From contig CBDCWQ010000019.1 of NCBI GenBank assembly GCA_965223435.1, positions 682,001 to 746,000 of the forward strand: 64,000 nucleotides of DNA, read 5' to 3'. Position 1 is the first letter of the stretch. Every line of letters starts with the position of its first letter. The translations under genes were made by a program, and so were the position numbers. The notes beneath the pieces are model-generated. The model searched no databases. It was not told the origin of the DNA and saw only the letters and a list, made by a program, of their open reading frames with translations. Source of the stretch: CBDCWQ01 sp965223435 (GTDB taxonomy: Bacteria; Myxococcota; Kuafuiibacteriia; Kuafuiibacteriales; Kuafuiibacteriaceae). Positions 35,304 through 47,198 of the stretch are shown here, piece after piece.

Positions 35304-35963
35304 ATGAACGGGCGAAGCGCACTCTGTAGATTGTTCACCGCCGGGCTACTGGGCATCGCTGGTTTGTGGGTGATGGCCCCCCCAGCGCGGGCGGCAAAAC
35401 CAAGCTCGGACGAGATCGCAGTGGCGAAAAAGCAGTTCCGGCTCGGCGTCAAAGCCGCTGAAGAGGGGCGCTGGGAGGATGCTTACAAGGCCCTTCGAAA
35501 AGCCTACGACACTGCACCCAAGGTCGCCATTCTCCTGAATCTGGGCGGTGCTGAAGTTCAGACGGGCCGGGTTGTGGAGGCAGCAGAAAGCTATCGGACA
35601 TTCTTAGAAAAAGCGACGGACACGCGGTTTGAGCCCCACCTTGAGGCCGTGGCCAAACTGCTGAGTGAGCTTGAGCAGCGCGTGCCCAGCGTGGAAATCC
35701 AGGTCTTGAATCTTCATGCCGCTGACGTGTTGAAGCTTGATCAGAAAGTGATCGCCCGGGACACACTCGGCGCGCCGTTGGCCGTGAATCCAGGTAACCA
35801 TATTTTATCGCTCGAACGGGGCGGAAGTGAAGTGGGTCGCATCTGGTTCTCGGTCGCCGAAGGAGACTTTCAGAAGTTATCGCTCAAGGCCCGTCCTTAT
35901 GCCGCCGCCCCCCCAAAAACGGGCGCACCCTCGTCTCGACCACAACCATCATCCCAAGAATAG
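35304..35963 (+). CDS. Secreted TPR protein with PEGA-like end
   Basis: 219 residues. Signal peptide LFTAGLLGIAGLWVMAPPARA. Residues 35-105 contain two TPR units (AVAKKQFRLGVKAAEEGRWEDA, VAILLNLGGAEVQTGRVVEAAESY). The end, VEIQVLNLHAADVLKLDQKV, APLAVNPGNHILSLERGG, has the strand pattern of PEGA-type domains. This arrangement is frequent beside delta-lineage kinases and probably reflects a periplasmic scaffold. It sits 10 bases downstream of the kinase. Confidence 0.78.
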   Translation: MNGRSALCRLFTAGLLGIAGLWVMAPPARAAKPSSDEIAVAKKQFRLGVKAAEEGRWEDAYKALRKAYDTAPKVAILLNLGGAEVQTGRVVEAAESYRTFLEKATDTRFEPHLEAVAKLLSELEQRVPSVEIQVLNLHAADVLKLDQKVIARDTLGAPLAVNPGNHILSLERGGSEVGRIWFSVAEGDFQKLSLKARPYAAAPPKTGAPSSRPQPSSQE

Positions 35964-35972
35964 GCTCACACC

Positions 35973-36722
35973 GTGAAACGAATCATCTGTTTGCCAGGGT
36001 CCGTTTGGGCCCGTTTCTTGTATACATACCTAGGCCCTTTTCTGTGTCTCTCTTGCGCGCACACACCCCCAGGTGATGCACCTCAAGGGACGGCCGGCGC
36101 CCAAGACTCGCCTTCGGACACAGCCGCCAGTCAGGCGGGGAAGTCTGCAACCAGCGTTGAGACCAAGACCATCGCACTTTTCGCCGGCGCACTCGACGAG
36201 GGCGACTACCTGTACGCCTTTCCGGAAGGCAATGCCGAGGCGAACCTCGACCGTTCGAACGCCCAGCCGGGTGCGGTCACCCTGCGGGTAGCGCTCGACT
36301 CAAGAACCCATTCCGGCGCGGCGATAGGCTTCGGAACCGCGGTGGATGCGCAAGGCCTCCGAGAGCGCGGTACGCTTCAGTTTTGGGCCCGAGGTTCCGG
36401 GGGCGCCAAGTTCGAAATTGCGCTGGTCGACGGCTCCGAAAACAATAGCCAAAAAGTCGAAAACCGCATTTCCCTAAAAAAATATGGCAACTTGAGCGAG
36501 AGCTGGCAATTTTTTCGGGTTCCGCTCTCCGCGTTTCGGGACCAGGGGGTGGTTTGGAACGGCACCGAGCTTGAAAGCAAACCCTTTGAATGGCACGACA
36601 TCAAAGAGTTCAAGATCCTCAGCCAACCAAGCGGAGATGGGAAAAGCGGCGGCACGACCCTTCACTTCGCCGACATTGCCCTAACCGATTCGCCCCCACC
36701 AGCACTCGAGCGCACCAACTAA
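35973..36722 (+). CDS. Lipoprotein with galactose-binding-like domain
   Basis: 249 residues. The signal ends in LCLSC, a lipobox. After a Ser/Ala/Thr-rich linker, residues 65-240 form an all-beta domain (ALDEGDYLYAFPEGNAEANL, GTLQFWARGSGGAKFEIALV, WQFFRVPLSAFRDQG, HFADIALTD). The pattern is close to the CIA30/CBM11-like jelly rolls that bind sugars. Binding partner unknown. It is 10 bases from the TPR gene and the last gene of this group. Its TAA is the first triplet of the palindromic repeat. Confidence 0.68.
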   Translation: MKRIICLPGSVWARFLYTYLGPFLCLSCAHTPPGDAPQGTAGAQDSPSDTAASQAGKSATSVETKTIALFAGALDEGDYLYAFPEGNAEANLDRSNAQPGAVTLRVALDSRTHSGAAIGFGTAVDAQGLRERGTLQFWARGSGGAKFEIALVDGSENNSQKVENRISLKKYGNLSESWQFFRVPLSAFRDQGVVWNGTELESKPFEWHDIKEFKILSQPSGDGKSGGTTLHFADIALTDSPPPALERTN

Positions 36723-36865
36723 ACAGGAACGCACAAGTTCGAAGCCAGGTGCTAGGCAAAGCCGGGCCCGAGGAGCCAAGGGAGCGTACACGGAAGTACG
36801 TGAGCCGGCACCGCAGGGTCCAATGCCGCATCGTGCCTGGATCCGGACTTGTGCGTTTCTGTTTA
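36720..36865. repeat. 146-base imperfect palindromic element
   Basis: The ends TAAACAGGAACGCACAAG and CTTGTGCGTTTCTGTTTA are near-perfect inverted copies, and the pairing continues inward through AAGCCAGGTGC and GTGCCTGGATC. The centre has a second small dyad (GTACACGGAAGTAC). It fills the gap between convergent genes, so it may also stop transcription from both sides. A degenerate relative lies at about 41976. Confidence 0.8.
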
Positions 36866-36869
36866 ATCC

Positions 36870-37598
36870 CTAGAAGGTCACGAGAACCGAGTATTGAGCA
36901 TCTACGGGGCGTCCTCCACCGTCGTAGCAAGCCACACGGACGGACAAGTTGCCACCAGAGGGGGACCATCGCTCTACCTTGCATCGCGCGCGATCGGCAC
37001 CGTACCCGGTGACCTGCACGTTACCTCCATTTTTGGCACCCCGTGATGCCAAGCCCGTGAAAACAACTTCATATTTTCCAACACCATTGCGACGCACCTG
37101 TACTGGTTGACCGAAGTTGTGCGCGTACTGAGAGGATGCGGTGTAGCTGCTCCCCGTTTTGTTGTTGCCCCAAGCGTAGGCCACGGTGCGTGAATTGCCG
37201 CGGCCACCCCGACCAGCCATGGTCACCAAGGCGGTGAATTGGCCATCCTTGGGACGTCCATGGGTATCGAAGCATTTGACCTTCACGTTCAACTTACCCG
37301 TCCAGCTGACCACCTTGCACCAATGATTGCCCGGACCATAACTCGTGACTTGAACGTTCCCGCCGCTTTTGGTTCCCTTTCCGACACCCGAAAACTCCAC
37401 CACGTATTCCCCCGGCCCCCGTCGTTTGACCCGCACGGGACCCCTTGGGTTGTTCATGTATTGCGCGCTGGGCTTGTATGAGGGCGCACGGGGGTTGTTG
37501 GCCCAAACCCAAACCTGGTAGTCAGCCCACGCGCTCAAGGGCGCGGCAAACAAGAAAGCCAAAACGAGAGTAGATAGGCATGTGCATCGCTTGTTCAT
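36870..37598 (-). CDS. Secreted protein with two copies of an unknown beta-rich domain
   Basis: 242 residues. Signal peptide LSTLVLAFLFAAPLSAWA. The mature part is two copies of a domain of about 100 residues. Each starts with [VA]W[AG]NN, has a Tyr-x-Pro/Ser-Ser-x-x-Tyr element, then VQV or VRV, G-x-G-x-Y-x-V-x-F, GGNVQVT-x-YG, a Cys, and ends in LVT. Two Cys in each copy (WCKV or RCKV, then VKCFD or VACYD) could form one disulfide per domain. The family is not recognised, though similar tandem modules occur in secreted proteins of this lineage. Its promoter lies in the long gap before the protease. Confidence 0.65.
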   Translation of the reverse strand: MNKRCTCLSTLVLAFLFAAPLSAWADYQVWVWANNPRAPSYKPSAQYMNNPRGPVRVKRRGPGEYVVEFSGVGKGTKSGGNVQVTSYGPGNHWCKVVSWTGKLNVKVKCFDTHGRPKDGQFTALVTMAGRGGRGNSRTVAYAWGNNKTGSSYTASSQYAHNFGQPVQVRRNGVGKYEVVFTGLASRGAKNGGNVQVTGYGADRARCKVERWSPSGGNLSVRVACYDGGGRPVDAQYSVLVTF

Positions 37599-38140
37599 AT
37601 GCCATTCCCTGCCACCGTTTGAAGGCAGTGTCGATTTGTCGAATTCTCGCGGCTGCCGACCACGCGCCTCAGCTCATGTTTACCCTGAATAGCCCCGTTG
37701 TCGCGTCCAGAGCCGATCGACGTCCGCTGCGAGAGCGCTCAAGAACGGCGTAGGGGACCATCCGGCGTCGGCGCCTTGCTGCCCCGACCACACTCGCATA
37801 CATTAGGCAAAAACGCTCTTAATCGAAACATTCTGAGCATCAAACGTTTCAGCAAACAGCGTCTCCTCGCACCTAAGCGTACCAAACCTACAAGAGGACT
37901 GCGCCCGCGGACAAAATGGGTGCGCTCTACCGGCCACAAAGGCGCGAGACGGCCCCGAATAGAGGGGGAAGGCACCAGGCTGCCGGAATGGAGGGCGAGA
38001 ATGGCACGAGACTGGGCAAGAAAGGCACAAGGTGCCGGAATGTAGGACAAGGAAAGGGCGTTTGGGGATCGGATGTTTGCGTCGCAACAAATGATGTATG
38101 GTCTTTACCCACCCTAACCCCAAGCCTCGGAGGAAAATCA
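37599..38140. other. Intergenic region upstream of the protease, with two similar hairpins
   Basis: 542 bases between divergent secreted-protein genes. Two related segments at about 37968-37995 and 38021-38047 share AGGCAC and TGCCGGAATG and can each form a small hairpin (for example GGCAC-AAG-GTGCC). The protease has a good Shine-Dalgarno (GGAGGA) about eight bases before its ATG. The frame of the protease is open further upstream, but that part does not look coding. Confidence 0.5.
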
Positions 38141-40900
<2,760 letters not shown>

Positions 40901-40965
40901 GGCAGACCGGTTCCCAAAGCTTCCCCTTTTCACCTGCCCGGGGTCGTTGCAGCCAGGTGGCGCCC

Positions 40966-41463
40966 CTAGACGACACGAAGAATATAAAAGGACTTCAGTC
41001 CGCTCGGCGACGACAATTCCACATCGTCGCCTTCCTGCTTCCCTAAAAGAGCCCGACCGAGCGGAGAACCCGGGGTGACGACAGCGATGGTCCGTGCCCC
41101 AAGAGTCAACTTGGTCCCCCCGCCCGCAGGCGCAACAAACGTGTGGGTTCGCCCACCTTCCTCATCTTCGAGCGTCACCCATGCCGTCAAAGCAATCGGC
41201 GCGTCATCATCAAATGTCCTGAGACGCAAAGACTCCAGTCGACCAAGCTCTGCCTGGAGATCGGCCACGCGCGCCGCCAAGCCCCGTGCCAAATAGCTGG
41301 ATTCCGTGGCCCGGGTGTCCTTGTCGCTTTCGGGCTTTGCCTCCTCATGCGTTGCCGCCTCTTGGCTTTGGCGTTGAGAGGCCAAAAGAACGGTGAGCTC
41401 CTGGGTCAACTTGGCCACAAGCCCAGCCAGAACCTCAGATTTTTGAACACCAGGGTTCGACAT
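40966..41463 (-). CDS. GreA/GreB-type C-terminal domain protein
   Basis: 165 residues from ATG 41463 (MSNPGVQKSEVLAGLVAKL); the frame is open further but without natural sequence. A long N-terminal helical region (residues 1-85) is followed by LTAWVTLEDEEGGRTHTFVAP and VTPGSPLGRALLGKQEGDDVEL. The latter is the FKBP-like C-terminal domain of transcript cleavage factors and Rnk/GreB relatives. The N-terminal part lacks an obvious acidic tip, so RNA-polymerase cleavage stimulation is doubtful. A regulator of polymerase without cleavage is more likely. Confidence 0.75.
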   Translation of the reverse strand: MSNPGVQKSEVLAGLVAKLTQELTVLLASQRQSQEAATHEEAKPESDKDTRATESSYLARGLAARVADLQAELGRLESLRLRTFDDDAPIALTAWVTLEDEEGGRTHTFVAPAGGGTKLTLGARTIAVVTPGSPLGRALLGKQEGDDVELSSPSGLKSFYILRVV

Positions 41464-41761
41464 CGCCCGCAGATAACCTAAACCGACCCCGCTCACAAAC
41501 CCAAGACCGTGGTCAAGGTATGGAGAAATCCTTTCCTCGGGAAAATACCAGTCGCCGGCCGAGGCCCCAGAAAACGCGTCCAAAGTCGCACGCATAAGAA
41601 AGTGGACCAAGAACGCCTTGACTGTCGTTTCAGGCGGCGAAGCGTTGACAAGAAAGAACATAAGCCCCTCTTAGAAGGACCTCTTGCTCCCCCGATGTAT
41701 GCATGTTTTAGGTCGGCTCATCTGAAGGAGCAGCTCGAAAAGAGCATCCTTGGGGGGGGAC

Positions 41762-42650
41762 ATGCAATCTTTGCTGAAGATCGCTCTGGCAATGGCACTG
41801 GCTTCATCTTGGATCGCAAAAGGCATGGAACCTACACACCGTTTCATCAACCACCTCCGTATCAGATCTCCAGAATGTTCAGATCCGGGCTTGGAACCCG
41901 CAGATCCAGCAGCTTGTGGACCTTTCACCGGGCGACGTACTCTATCCAAGCCACGGGAACTGGATCACCGAGCTAAACCGGAACGCACAAGCTCCAAGCC
42001 AGGCAGGGCTCGACGATACCCGAGCACTCAACCCTCCGCGCGACCTCCAGGCCTGGGTGTCCGGGGAACCTCGTGCGCCTCCACTGGCGTGCTCCGCGAC
42101 TTTTCACAAGCGGAGCGCCCATTCCCCACGAAATACGCTTGTCCTTCAACATCTATCGCAACACAAAGCGCGTAGCAACCGTCAGCAGCAGCACGTCCTA
42201 CACCGAAACCGTTTCGACGACCGGTGCTGTCGAATAGGTTGTCACTGCACATACGACCGACGATGGTGGAACGCGACATCAATCCTTCCCTTCAGACCGT
42301 GCTCAGCTCATCGTAGGCGCCTCCATTCCAGCAACCCCCGGTGCCTTCGAGCCGCCGGCGCACCCAACGATGAAGCTCATCGACGGACAAGCCACCCTGT
42401 GGCTGAACCAGAGCGCGGAGGATGCGGGCCCAGGGCTGAACATGAGCGCATTCCCCCAAGTGGCATCGGCGCTGAGCCTGGCATCTGCCCAAGGCACAGG
42501 CGCCGCGTATCTCAAGGACACCACGGAGCAAAACCTGGGTGTTGTGAGCCACAACCATCAGCAGGCACGACGCTCGCGCGACCGGCTCTTGATGACCCAA
42601 ACGGATGAAGAGACAGGTCGGGTCTTGCATTATCAGGGCAGCCGACTTTC
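41762..42650 (+). pseudogene. Damaged gene for a secreted FnIII-type protein
   Basis: A signal-peptide-like start (MQSLLKIALAMALASSWIAK) at 41762, behind a run of eight G, is followed by natural-looking sequence that changes frame. QNVQIRAWNPQIQQLVDLSP reads in a second frame (about 41875-41965). RAPRLFTSGAPIPHEIRLSF and NIYRNTKRVATVSSSTSYTE read in a third (about 42075-42640) and are interrupted by a TAG at 42235 where a Tyr codon is expected. The last stretch has the strand pattern of an FnIII-like domain. At least three frame changes and one stop are needed. A degenerate palindromic element lies in the middle. Confidence 0.68.
41976..42075. repeat. Degenerate copy of the palindromic element
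   Basis: It begins TAAACCGGAACGCACAAGC and continues AAGCCAGG, matching the left end of the element at 36720 at about nine bases in ten over 28 bases. The right end (GCCTGGGTGTCCGGGG) is only loosely similar. It lies inside the damaged secreted-protein gene and may be what disrupted it. Confidence 0.55.
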
Positions 42651-43183
42651 CGGCCTGGGAAGACATCTTGGCCGCCACGCTTCACGAACTGTTGAACGCA
42701 GATCTGATTGAGCAAGTGGACGGCCGCCAAATCTACCGCCTGAGCCCTGACCGCGGCATCGCGCTCACGGAACTTCTGAAGGTCATGGCGCACAGCGCGC
42801 CGCCTGAAGCCTTTGATCCCACCCCGCCGCCGGACCCCAATACGCCCAGTCTGGAATACCGCCCCAAGGAGTACTCAAAAGAAGAGATGCGCAAGTTCCT
42901 CCTAGACAACCAGCTCACGACCGCGATTCAGATTCGCACCAAAGCCGGTTACCGAATCATCAAGGGCAAGGGCAATACGATCACCTACGCCCTCAAGCCT
43001 CTGAACGGTCGGTACAAATTTGTCCGGTACCTCGACCTGCAACGCCGAAGTGTCGCCAAATCAGCGGAGGCCGTAGAAAAACATGTGCCCCGAACCCAGC
43101 GATACTTCCGCGTGACCGATCGCGGAATGGGGACCACCGTCTTCAACCACCGTCTGGAAATCGTACGAGAGGAAAACGACTAA
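42605..43183 (+). CDS. Hypothetical protein, possibly the surviving 3' part of the damaged gene
   Basis: 192 residues if the ATG at 42605 is used. The codon pattern looks genuine (LAATLHELLNADLIEQVDGR, KEYSKEEMRKFLLDNQLTTA, LNGRYKFVRYLDLQRR). A Pro-rich stretch separates a helical first part from a mixed second part. No family recognised and no signal peptide. The first codons overlap the natural-looking frame of the pseudogene, so this may be its C-terminus after a frameshift near 42640, not a separate gene. Confidence 0.5.
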   Translation: MKRQVGSCIIRAADFPAWEDILAATLHELLNADLIEQVDGRQIYRLSPDRGIALTELLKVMAHSAPPEAFDPTPPPDPNTPSLEYRPKEYSKEEMRKFLLDNQLTTAIQIRTKAGYRIIKGKGNTITYALKPLNGRYKFVRYLDLQRRSVAKSAEAVEKHVPRTQRYFRVTDRGMGTTVFNHRLEIVREEND

Positions 43184-43192
43184 GCAACTACG

Positions 43193-43328
43193 GAAAACAA
43201 GACCCACAGACCGACCCCACCCTACAGCGCGAAGACCCCAAGTCCCGAATTCCCGACTGGGGAAACAAGACCCACAGACCGACCTCACCCTACAGCTCGA
43301 AGACCCCAAGTCCCGGATTCTTGACCTC
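43193..43328. repeat. Tandem duplication, two 68-base units
   Basis: Units 43193-43260 and 43261-43328 differ at only a handful of positions; both contain AACAAGACCCACAGACCGAC and CGAAGACCCCAAGTCCCG. They lie between the preceding ORF and the ankyrin gene, about 90 bases before its start. Confidence 0.9.
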
Positions 43329-43419
43329 ATCCGCCCCCTTCAGGCGCGGCCTCGACCAAAGGCCTACCCGAAAACACCCCACGCAGGGTACAGTGCCCCG
43401 CCAGCAAAGGAGGCACACG

Positions 43420-44994
43420 GTGTTGACCGAGAAGACCAAGGAGGGAGACCTCGAAGGCGTGATGACGCTCCTCAACCAAGGAGCCGATATCGATATGACT
43501 GATGACCAGGGTCAAACCGCTCTCATGCACGCCGTCAGGACCGAAAACGCACCGATGGTGCGACTCCTCCTCGACCAAGGCGCAAACGTCGATGCAGAGG
43601 ATGCGATCGGCAGAAGAGCCATCATCGTGGCTGCAACCTGTGGGCATTCAGACATCGTCAATGCGCTGAAGGCCGCCCAAGCGAACACCACAGGACTCGA
43701 TGAGGCTCTGCTCATAGGGGCCGCAAAAAATGGCGATCTTGAAGACCTCCGCCGCCTCCTCCAGGGCGTCTCAGCCGACGCCAAGGAAATCGTCGAAGAG
43801 GGGCACGCACGCACCGCTTTGATGGTCGCCGCTCAAGCAGGACACGTGGACGCAGTTGAATTACTGCTCAAGGCGGGCGCCAACCCGAAGGCCCGAGACA
43901 CAGAGCACACAAGCCAGCTCCTTGTGTCTTACCGAGAGGCTGACGTCCAAAGCCTTCGCGATCAAGTATCCGCCGAACGCGCAATGGGTTTCGAACCCAT
44001 TCACTACGCAGCGCGAGGAAACTGCCCGATGGTCATTCATCTTTTGGTCAAAGCCGGCGTCGACATCAATGCCCCCGACGGCGCCGGCCGGACCGCGCTT
44101 CACTGGGCGGTGCTTCTGGGCCATGACGACCTTGTTGCACCCCTCTTAGAGTTGGGTGCGGACGTGTCAGCGACGGATGCGGCCGGGCACCCTGCACTCG
44201 TGGGAAGTGAATGGGCCAAAGGGACCGCGGGCGAACGCCTCATCGAACACGGTACACAGATTGAATCGAAAAACAGCGCAGGCCGAACACGGGAACGAAG
44301 TTTCGGCACGCGCACCGCCCGGGGCGTCGCCACCTTCGACACAAACGAAACGCTGATCCTCGTCAAGGCCGGGCCAAAAGACGTCGCCAACGCATTCGCA
44401 AAACTTCGTGGCGCCGAGGTCGAATACAACATCTACGGAAACGCTATTCAACTTACAGAGGACTGCTACGCAGTATACAGAATAGCTGGACACGCTTGGA
44501 GCATCATCCAACCTTGGTGCATCAATCTTTTTTCCGGATGCGGCGCAACCGAAGACGATGCCCAGGCGGTCTCCCAAGAGATGGCGGTTCCGGCCATTTT
44601 TTACGGCAACAGCGATACTGCAGGGTGCGTAGAGTACGCTATTTTTGAGGAAGGTGAACGCATCGAGTTCCTTCGCTACGGCATGGAGGACGCGCCAGAA
44701 ATGTTTGACGAAACAGAGTCAGACGAAGACGAGGACGAGGACGAGGACGAAGACGAAGAGATTGTGGATGAAATCGAGTTCGAATCCAGCCGACGCGACC
44801 TCGATACCAGCGATGCGGACCCGTACGAAATCATAGAGGATACGTTTCGGTCCCTGGAGGCCTACGCGCCAGGCATCCGCATCGATTTTCGGACCAAGCC
44901 GGGCCAAGAGCGAACCTTCAAAATAGATGAAGGAGTCGGTCTGTTCGAGGAAGTCCACTTCGTCGATGCCTCTGATCCCATCCACGAGCCCTAA
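43420..44994 (+). CDS. Ankyrin-repeat protein with acidic C-terminal region
   Basis: 524 residues from GTG 43420, supported by AAAGGAGG just upstream; the frame is open to 43321. Residues 1-290 hold about six ankyrin repeats (for example GQTALMHAVRTENAPMVRLL, GRTALHWAVLLGHDDLVAPL). Residues 310-420 form a non-repeat domain with strands and Cys (TLILVKAGPKDVANAFAKL, WCINLFSGCG). An Asp/Glu run follows (about residues 435-448), then a further domain. No signal peptide, so it is probably cytoplasmic protein-binding. The part after the ankyrins is unfamiliar. Confidence 0.8.
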   Translation: MLTEKTKEGDLEGVMTLLNQGADIDMTDDQGQTALMHAVRTENAPMVRLLLDQGANVDAEDAIGRRAIIVAATCGHSDIVNALKAAQANTTGLDEALLIGAAKNGDLEDLRRLLQGVSADAKEIVEEGHARTALMVAAQAGHVDAVELLLKAGANPKARDTEHTSQLLVSYREADVQSLRDQVSAERAMGFEPIHYAARGNCPMVIHLLVKAGVDINAPDGAGRTALHWAVLLGHDDLVAPLLELGADVSATDAAGHPALVGSEWAKGTAGERLIEHGTQIESKNSAGRTRERSFGTRTARGVATFDTNETLILVKAGPKDVANAFAKLRGAEVEYNIYGNAIQLTEDCYAVYRIAGHAWSIIQPWCINLFSGCGATEDDAQAVSQEMAVPAIFYGNSDTAGCVEYAIFEEGERIEFLRYGMEDAPEMFDETESDEDEDEDEDEDEEIVDEIEFESSRRDLDTSDADPYEIIEDTFRSLEAYAPGIRIDFRTKPGQERTFKIDEGVGLFEEVHFVDASDPIHEP

Positions 44995-45137
44995 ACCGCC
45001 GTCTCGGCCTCACCCCGAAGCTTTCCGCATTGGTTTGCGTGATGTGCGGGAGCGGAGCGGTTTCCAAATCGTAACACGCGAGGACAACAGACAACTGGGG
45101 TTGTCGACTCGAGAACCGACCTGCTAGAAGCCTTGGG

Positions 45138-47060
45138 ATGGGCGTAACGATGTATCCGCGATGGCCAAGGGTTTTTCTGAGCGCTCTTTTGCTCACGGGG
45201 GGCCTTTTCTTCAAAGGCCGACCCGCAAGGAGTCAAGACGCCGGAGCTTCATCCGATAGCGGTTTTGAGTACATTGTTGTCGGGTCCGGCGCGGGCGGAG
45301 GCCCCCTGGCCGCCAATCTGGCGCGCGCCGGGTTTCGAGTGCTCTTGCTTGAAGCCGGCGGATACACAGGAGGTAACCTCACGTACGACATTCCGGCGTT
45401 GAGTGCACAAGCCACCGAGGATCCCTCGTTGGCATGGGGCTTCTTTGTCGATCACTACAACGACCGGGCTCGCCAGGAACGGGACAGTAAGATTCAACCC
45501 CAAGGCATTCTTTACCCCCGTGGCGCAACGTTGGGCGGCTCCACCGCCGTGAACGCAATGGTGACCGTGTACCCTCACGAAAGCGACTGGGACCACATTG
45601 CGGACCTGACTCAAGATGAATCGTGGCGACCAGAGTCCATGCGCCGATATTTCGAAAGGGTGGAACGCAATCAGTACCTTGGCTTTGGCGCACCGAGACA
45701 AGGCCATGGCTTCGAAGGCTGGCTTGCTGTTGAGCAGGTCAATGGGGCTTTAGCACTAGGCGATCGCTCGCTTACAAACGCCGTGTTCTCTGCAGCAACC
45801 GTCGCGGGCGGCAGTTTTTTGGGGGCATTTGGTCAACTGGTGAGTCTCAGCAATGCCGATTTGAATGCCGATGGCCCGGCTCGGGATGCACGACAAGGGC
45901 TTTTTACGGTCCCTAACGCAACCAACGAGGGGCGCCGGAACGGGACTCGAGAGTACCTCTTGGATACCGTGGCCCTTGGGTACCCACTCACAATTCGGAC
46001 CCACGCCCTGGTGACACGAGTCCTCTTTGATGAATCCGCGCCCTCACCGATTGCGGTGGGTGTAGAATATCTCGAAGGCGCGCATTTGTACGGCGCTTCT
46101 TTGACCCCCAGTCAAGCCGAAGGTGTGCAAAAAGAAGTGTCCGCCTCACGCGAGGTGATCCTGGCAGCCGGCGCGTTTAATACCCCTCAGCTTCTTCTCC
46201 TATCAGGCATCGGTCCTCGCTTCCATCTTCGTAAGATGGGCATTCCACTTCGCGTGAATTTGCCTGGGGTGGGTGCCAACCTTCAAGATCGCTACGAGGT
46301 CGGCATCGTCGCCCGCGCCAACAACGAATTCACGAGCATTCGCGATTGCAGCTTTGACCCCGAGGTGGAAGACCGCTGTCTTCGCGAATGGAAAGACGGA
46401 GGCGGCGGTCCTTACGCGTCAGGCGGCGTTTCCTTCGGCTTCATTCACAAAAGCCGGCAAGCCGATGGGGATCCCGATCTGTTTATCTTTGGCGTACCCG
46501 GCTTCTTTAAGGGATATGAGCCAGGTTATTCAAAAAAAATCACCGCCGATAGGTCATTGTTCACCTGGCTGGTGCTCAAAGCACACACCCGAAATCGCCG
46601 GGGCAAGGTACGCCTTAGAAGCACCAACCCACAAGATCCGCCGGCAATCAACTTCCGATACTTCGATGACGGAAACACCAAAAACGGAGAAGACGAAGAC
46701 GATCTCGCCGCCGTCGTTGAGGGCGTTGACAAGGTCCGAGAGATCATCGCCAGAAGCGACGGCTACACCGAAATCTGGCCCGGCCCCCACGTCTCGTCTC
46801 GCTTTGCAATTGAACAGTTTGTCAAAGATGAGGCCTGGGGCCATCACGCTTCCTGCTCGGCCCGAATTGGCCGAGACAACGACCCACTTGCGGTCCTCGA
46901 CAGCCGCTTTCGCGTACGAGGCGTGCAAAAACTACGCGTCGTTGACGCCTCTGTGTTTCCGAAGATTCCGGGATTCTTTGTTGTCGTTCCTGTTTTCATG
47001 ATCAGCGAAAAGGCTACCGACGTCATCATTGCCGACGCGCACGCCAGGCGTCCCGACTGA
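45138..47060 (+). CDS. Secreted GMC-family oxidoreductase
   Basis: 640 residues. An N-terminal export signal (VFLSALLLTGGLFFKGRPARS) precedes the FAD-binding VVGSGAGGGPLAANLARAG. GMC signature regions follow: PRGATLGGSTAVNAMV, ILAAGAFNTPQLLLLSGIG, and the C-terminal ASCSARIG and FVVVPVFMISEKATDVI. The catalytic His normally lies in the WGHHASC segment seen here. Family members oxidise alcohols, sugars or cholesterol with FAD; the substrate is not readable. An FAD enzyme with an export signal would be expected to use Tat, but no twin-Arg motif is seen, so the route is uncertain. Confidence 0.88.
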   Translation: MGVTMYPRWPRVFLSALLLTGGLFFKGRPARSQDAGASSDSGFEYIVVGSGAGGGPLAANLARAGFRVLLLEAGGYTGGNLTYDIPALSAQATEDPSLAWGFFVDHYNDRARQERDSKIQPQGILYPRGATLGGSTAVNAMVTVYPHESDWDHIADLTQDESWRPESMRRYFERVERNQYLGFGAPRQGHGFEGWLAVEQVNGALALGDRSLTNAVFSAATVAGGSFLGAFGQLVSLSNADLNADGPARDARQGLFTVPNATNEGRRNGTREYLLDTVALGYPLTIRTHALVTRVLFDESAPSPIAVGVEYLEGAHLYGASLTPSQAEGVQKEVSASREVILAAGAFNTPQLLLLSGIGPRFHLRKMGIPLRVNLPGVGANLQDRYEVGIVARANNEFTSIRDCSFDPEVEDRCLREWKDGGGGPYASGGVSFGFIHKSRQADGDPDLFIFGVPGFFKGYEPGYSKKITADRSLFTWLVLKAHTRNRRGKVRLRSTNPQDPPAINFRYFDDGNTKNGEDEDDLAAVVEGVDKVREIIARSDGYTEIWPGPHVSSRFAIEQFVKDEAWGHHASCSARIGRDNDPLAVLDSRFRVRGVQKLRVVDASVFPKIPGFFVVVPVFMISEKATDVIIADAHARRPD

Positions 47061-47198
47061 GTACGTCAAAAGGCCCATGACAGGGCCGCCAAGCCTACAG
47101 GGCGGTGGGTTGCGCAGAACGCACGCTCCACCTCCCGTGGGGTCTACTTTTCTCACCTTGACACGGTTGGCACGCCCCATGCAGAGGAGCCCCTCAAC

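Noticed and set aside
41745..41765. Run of eight G at the start of the damaged gene as a phase-variation switch
   Set aside because: The gene has several further lesions, so switching at this tract could not restore it.
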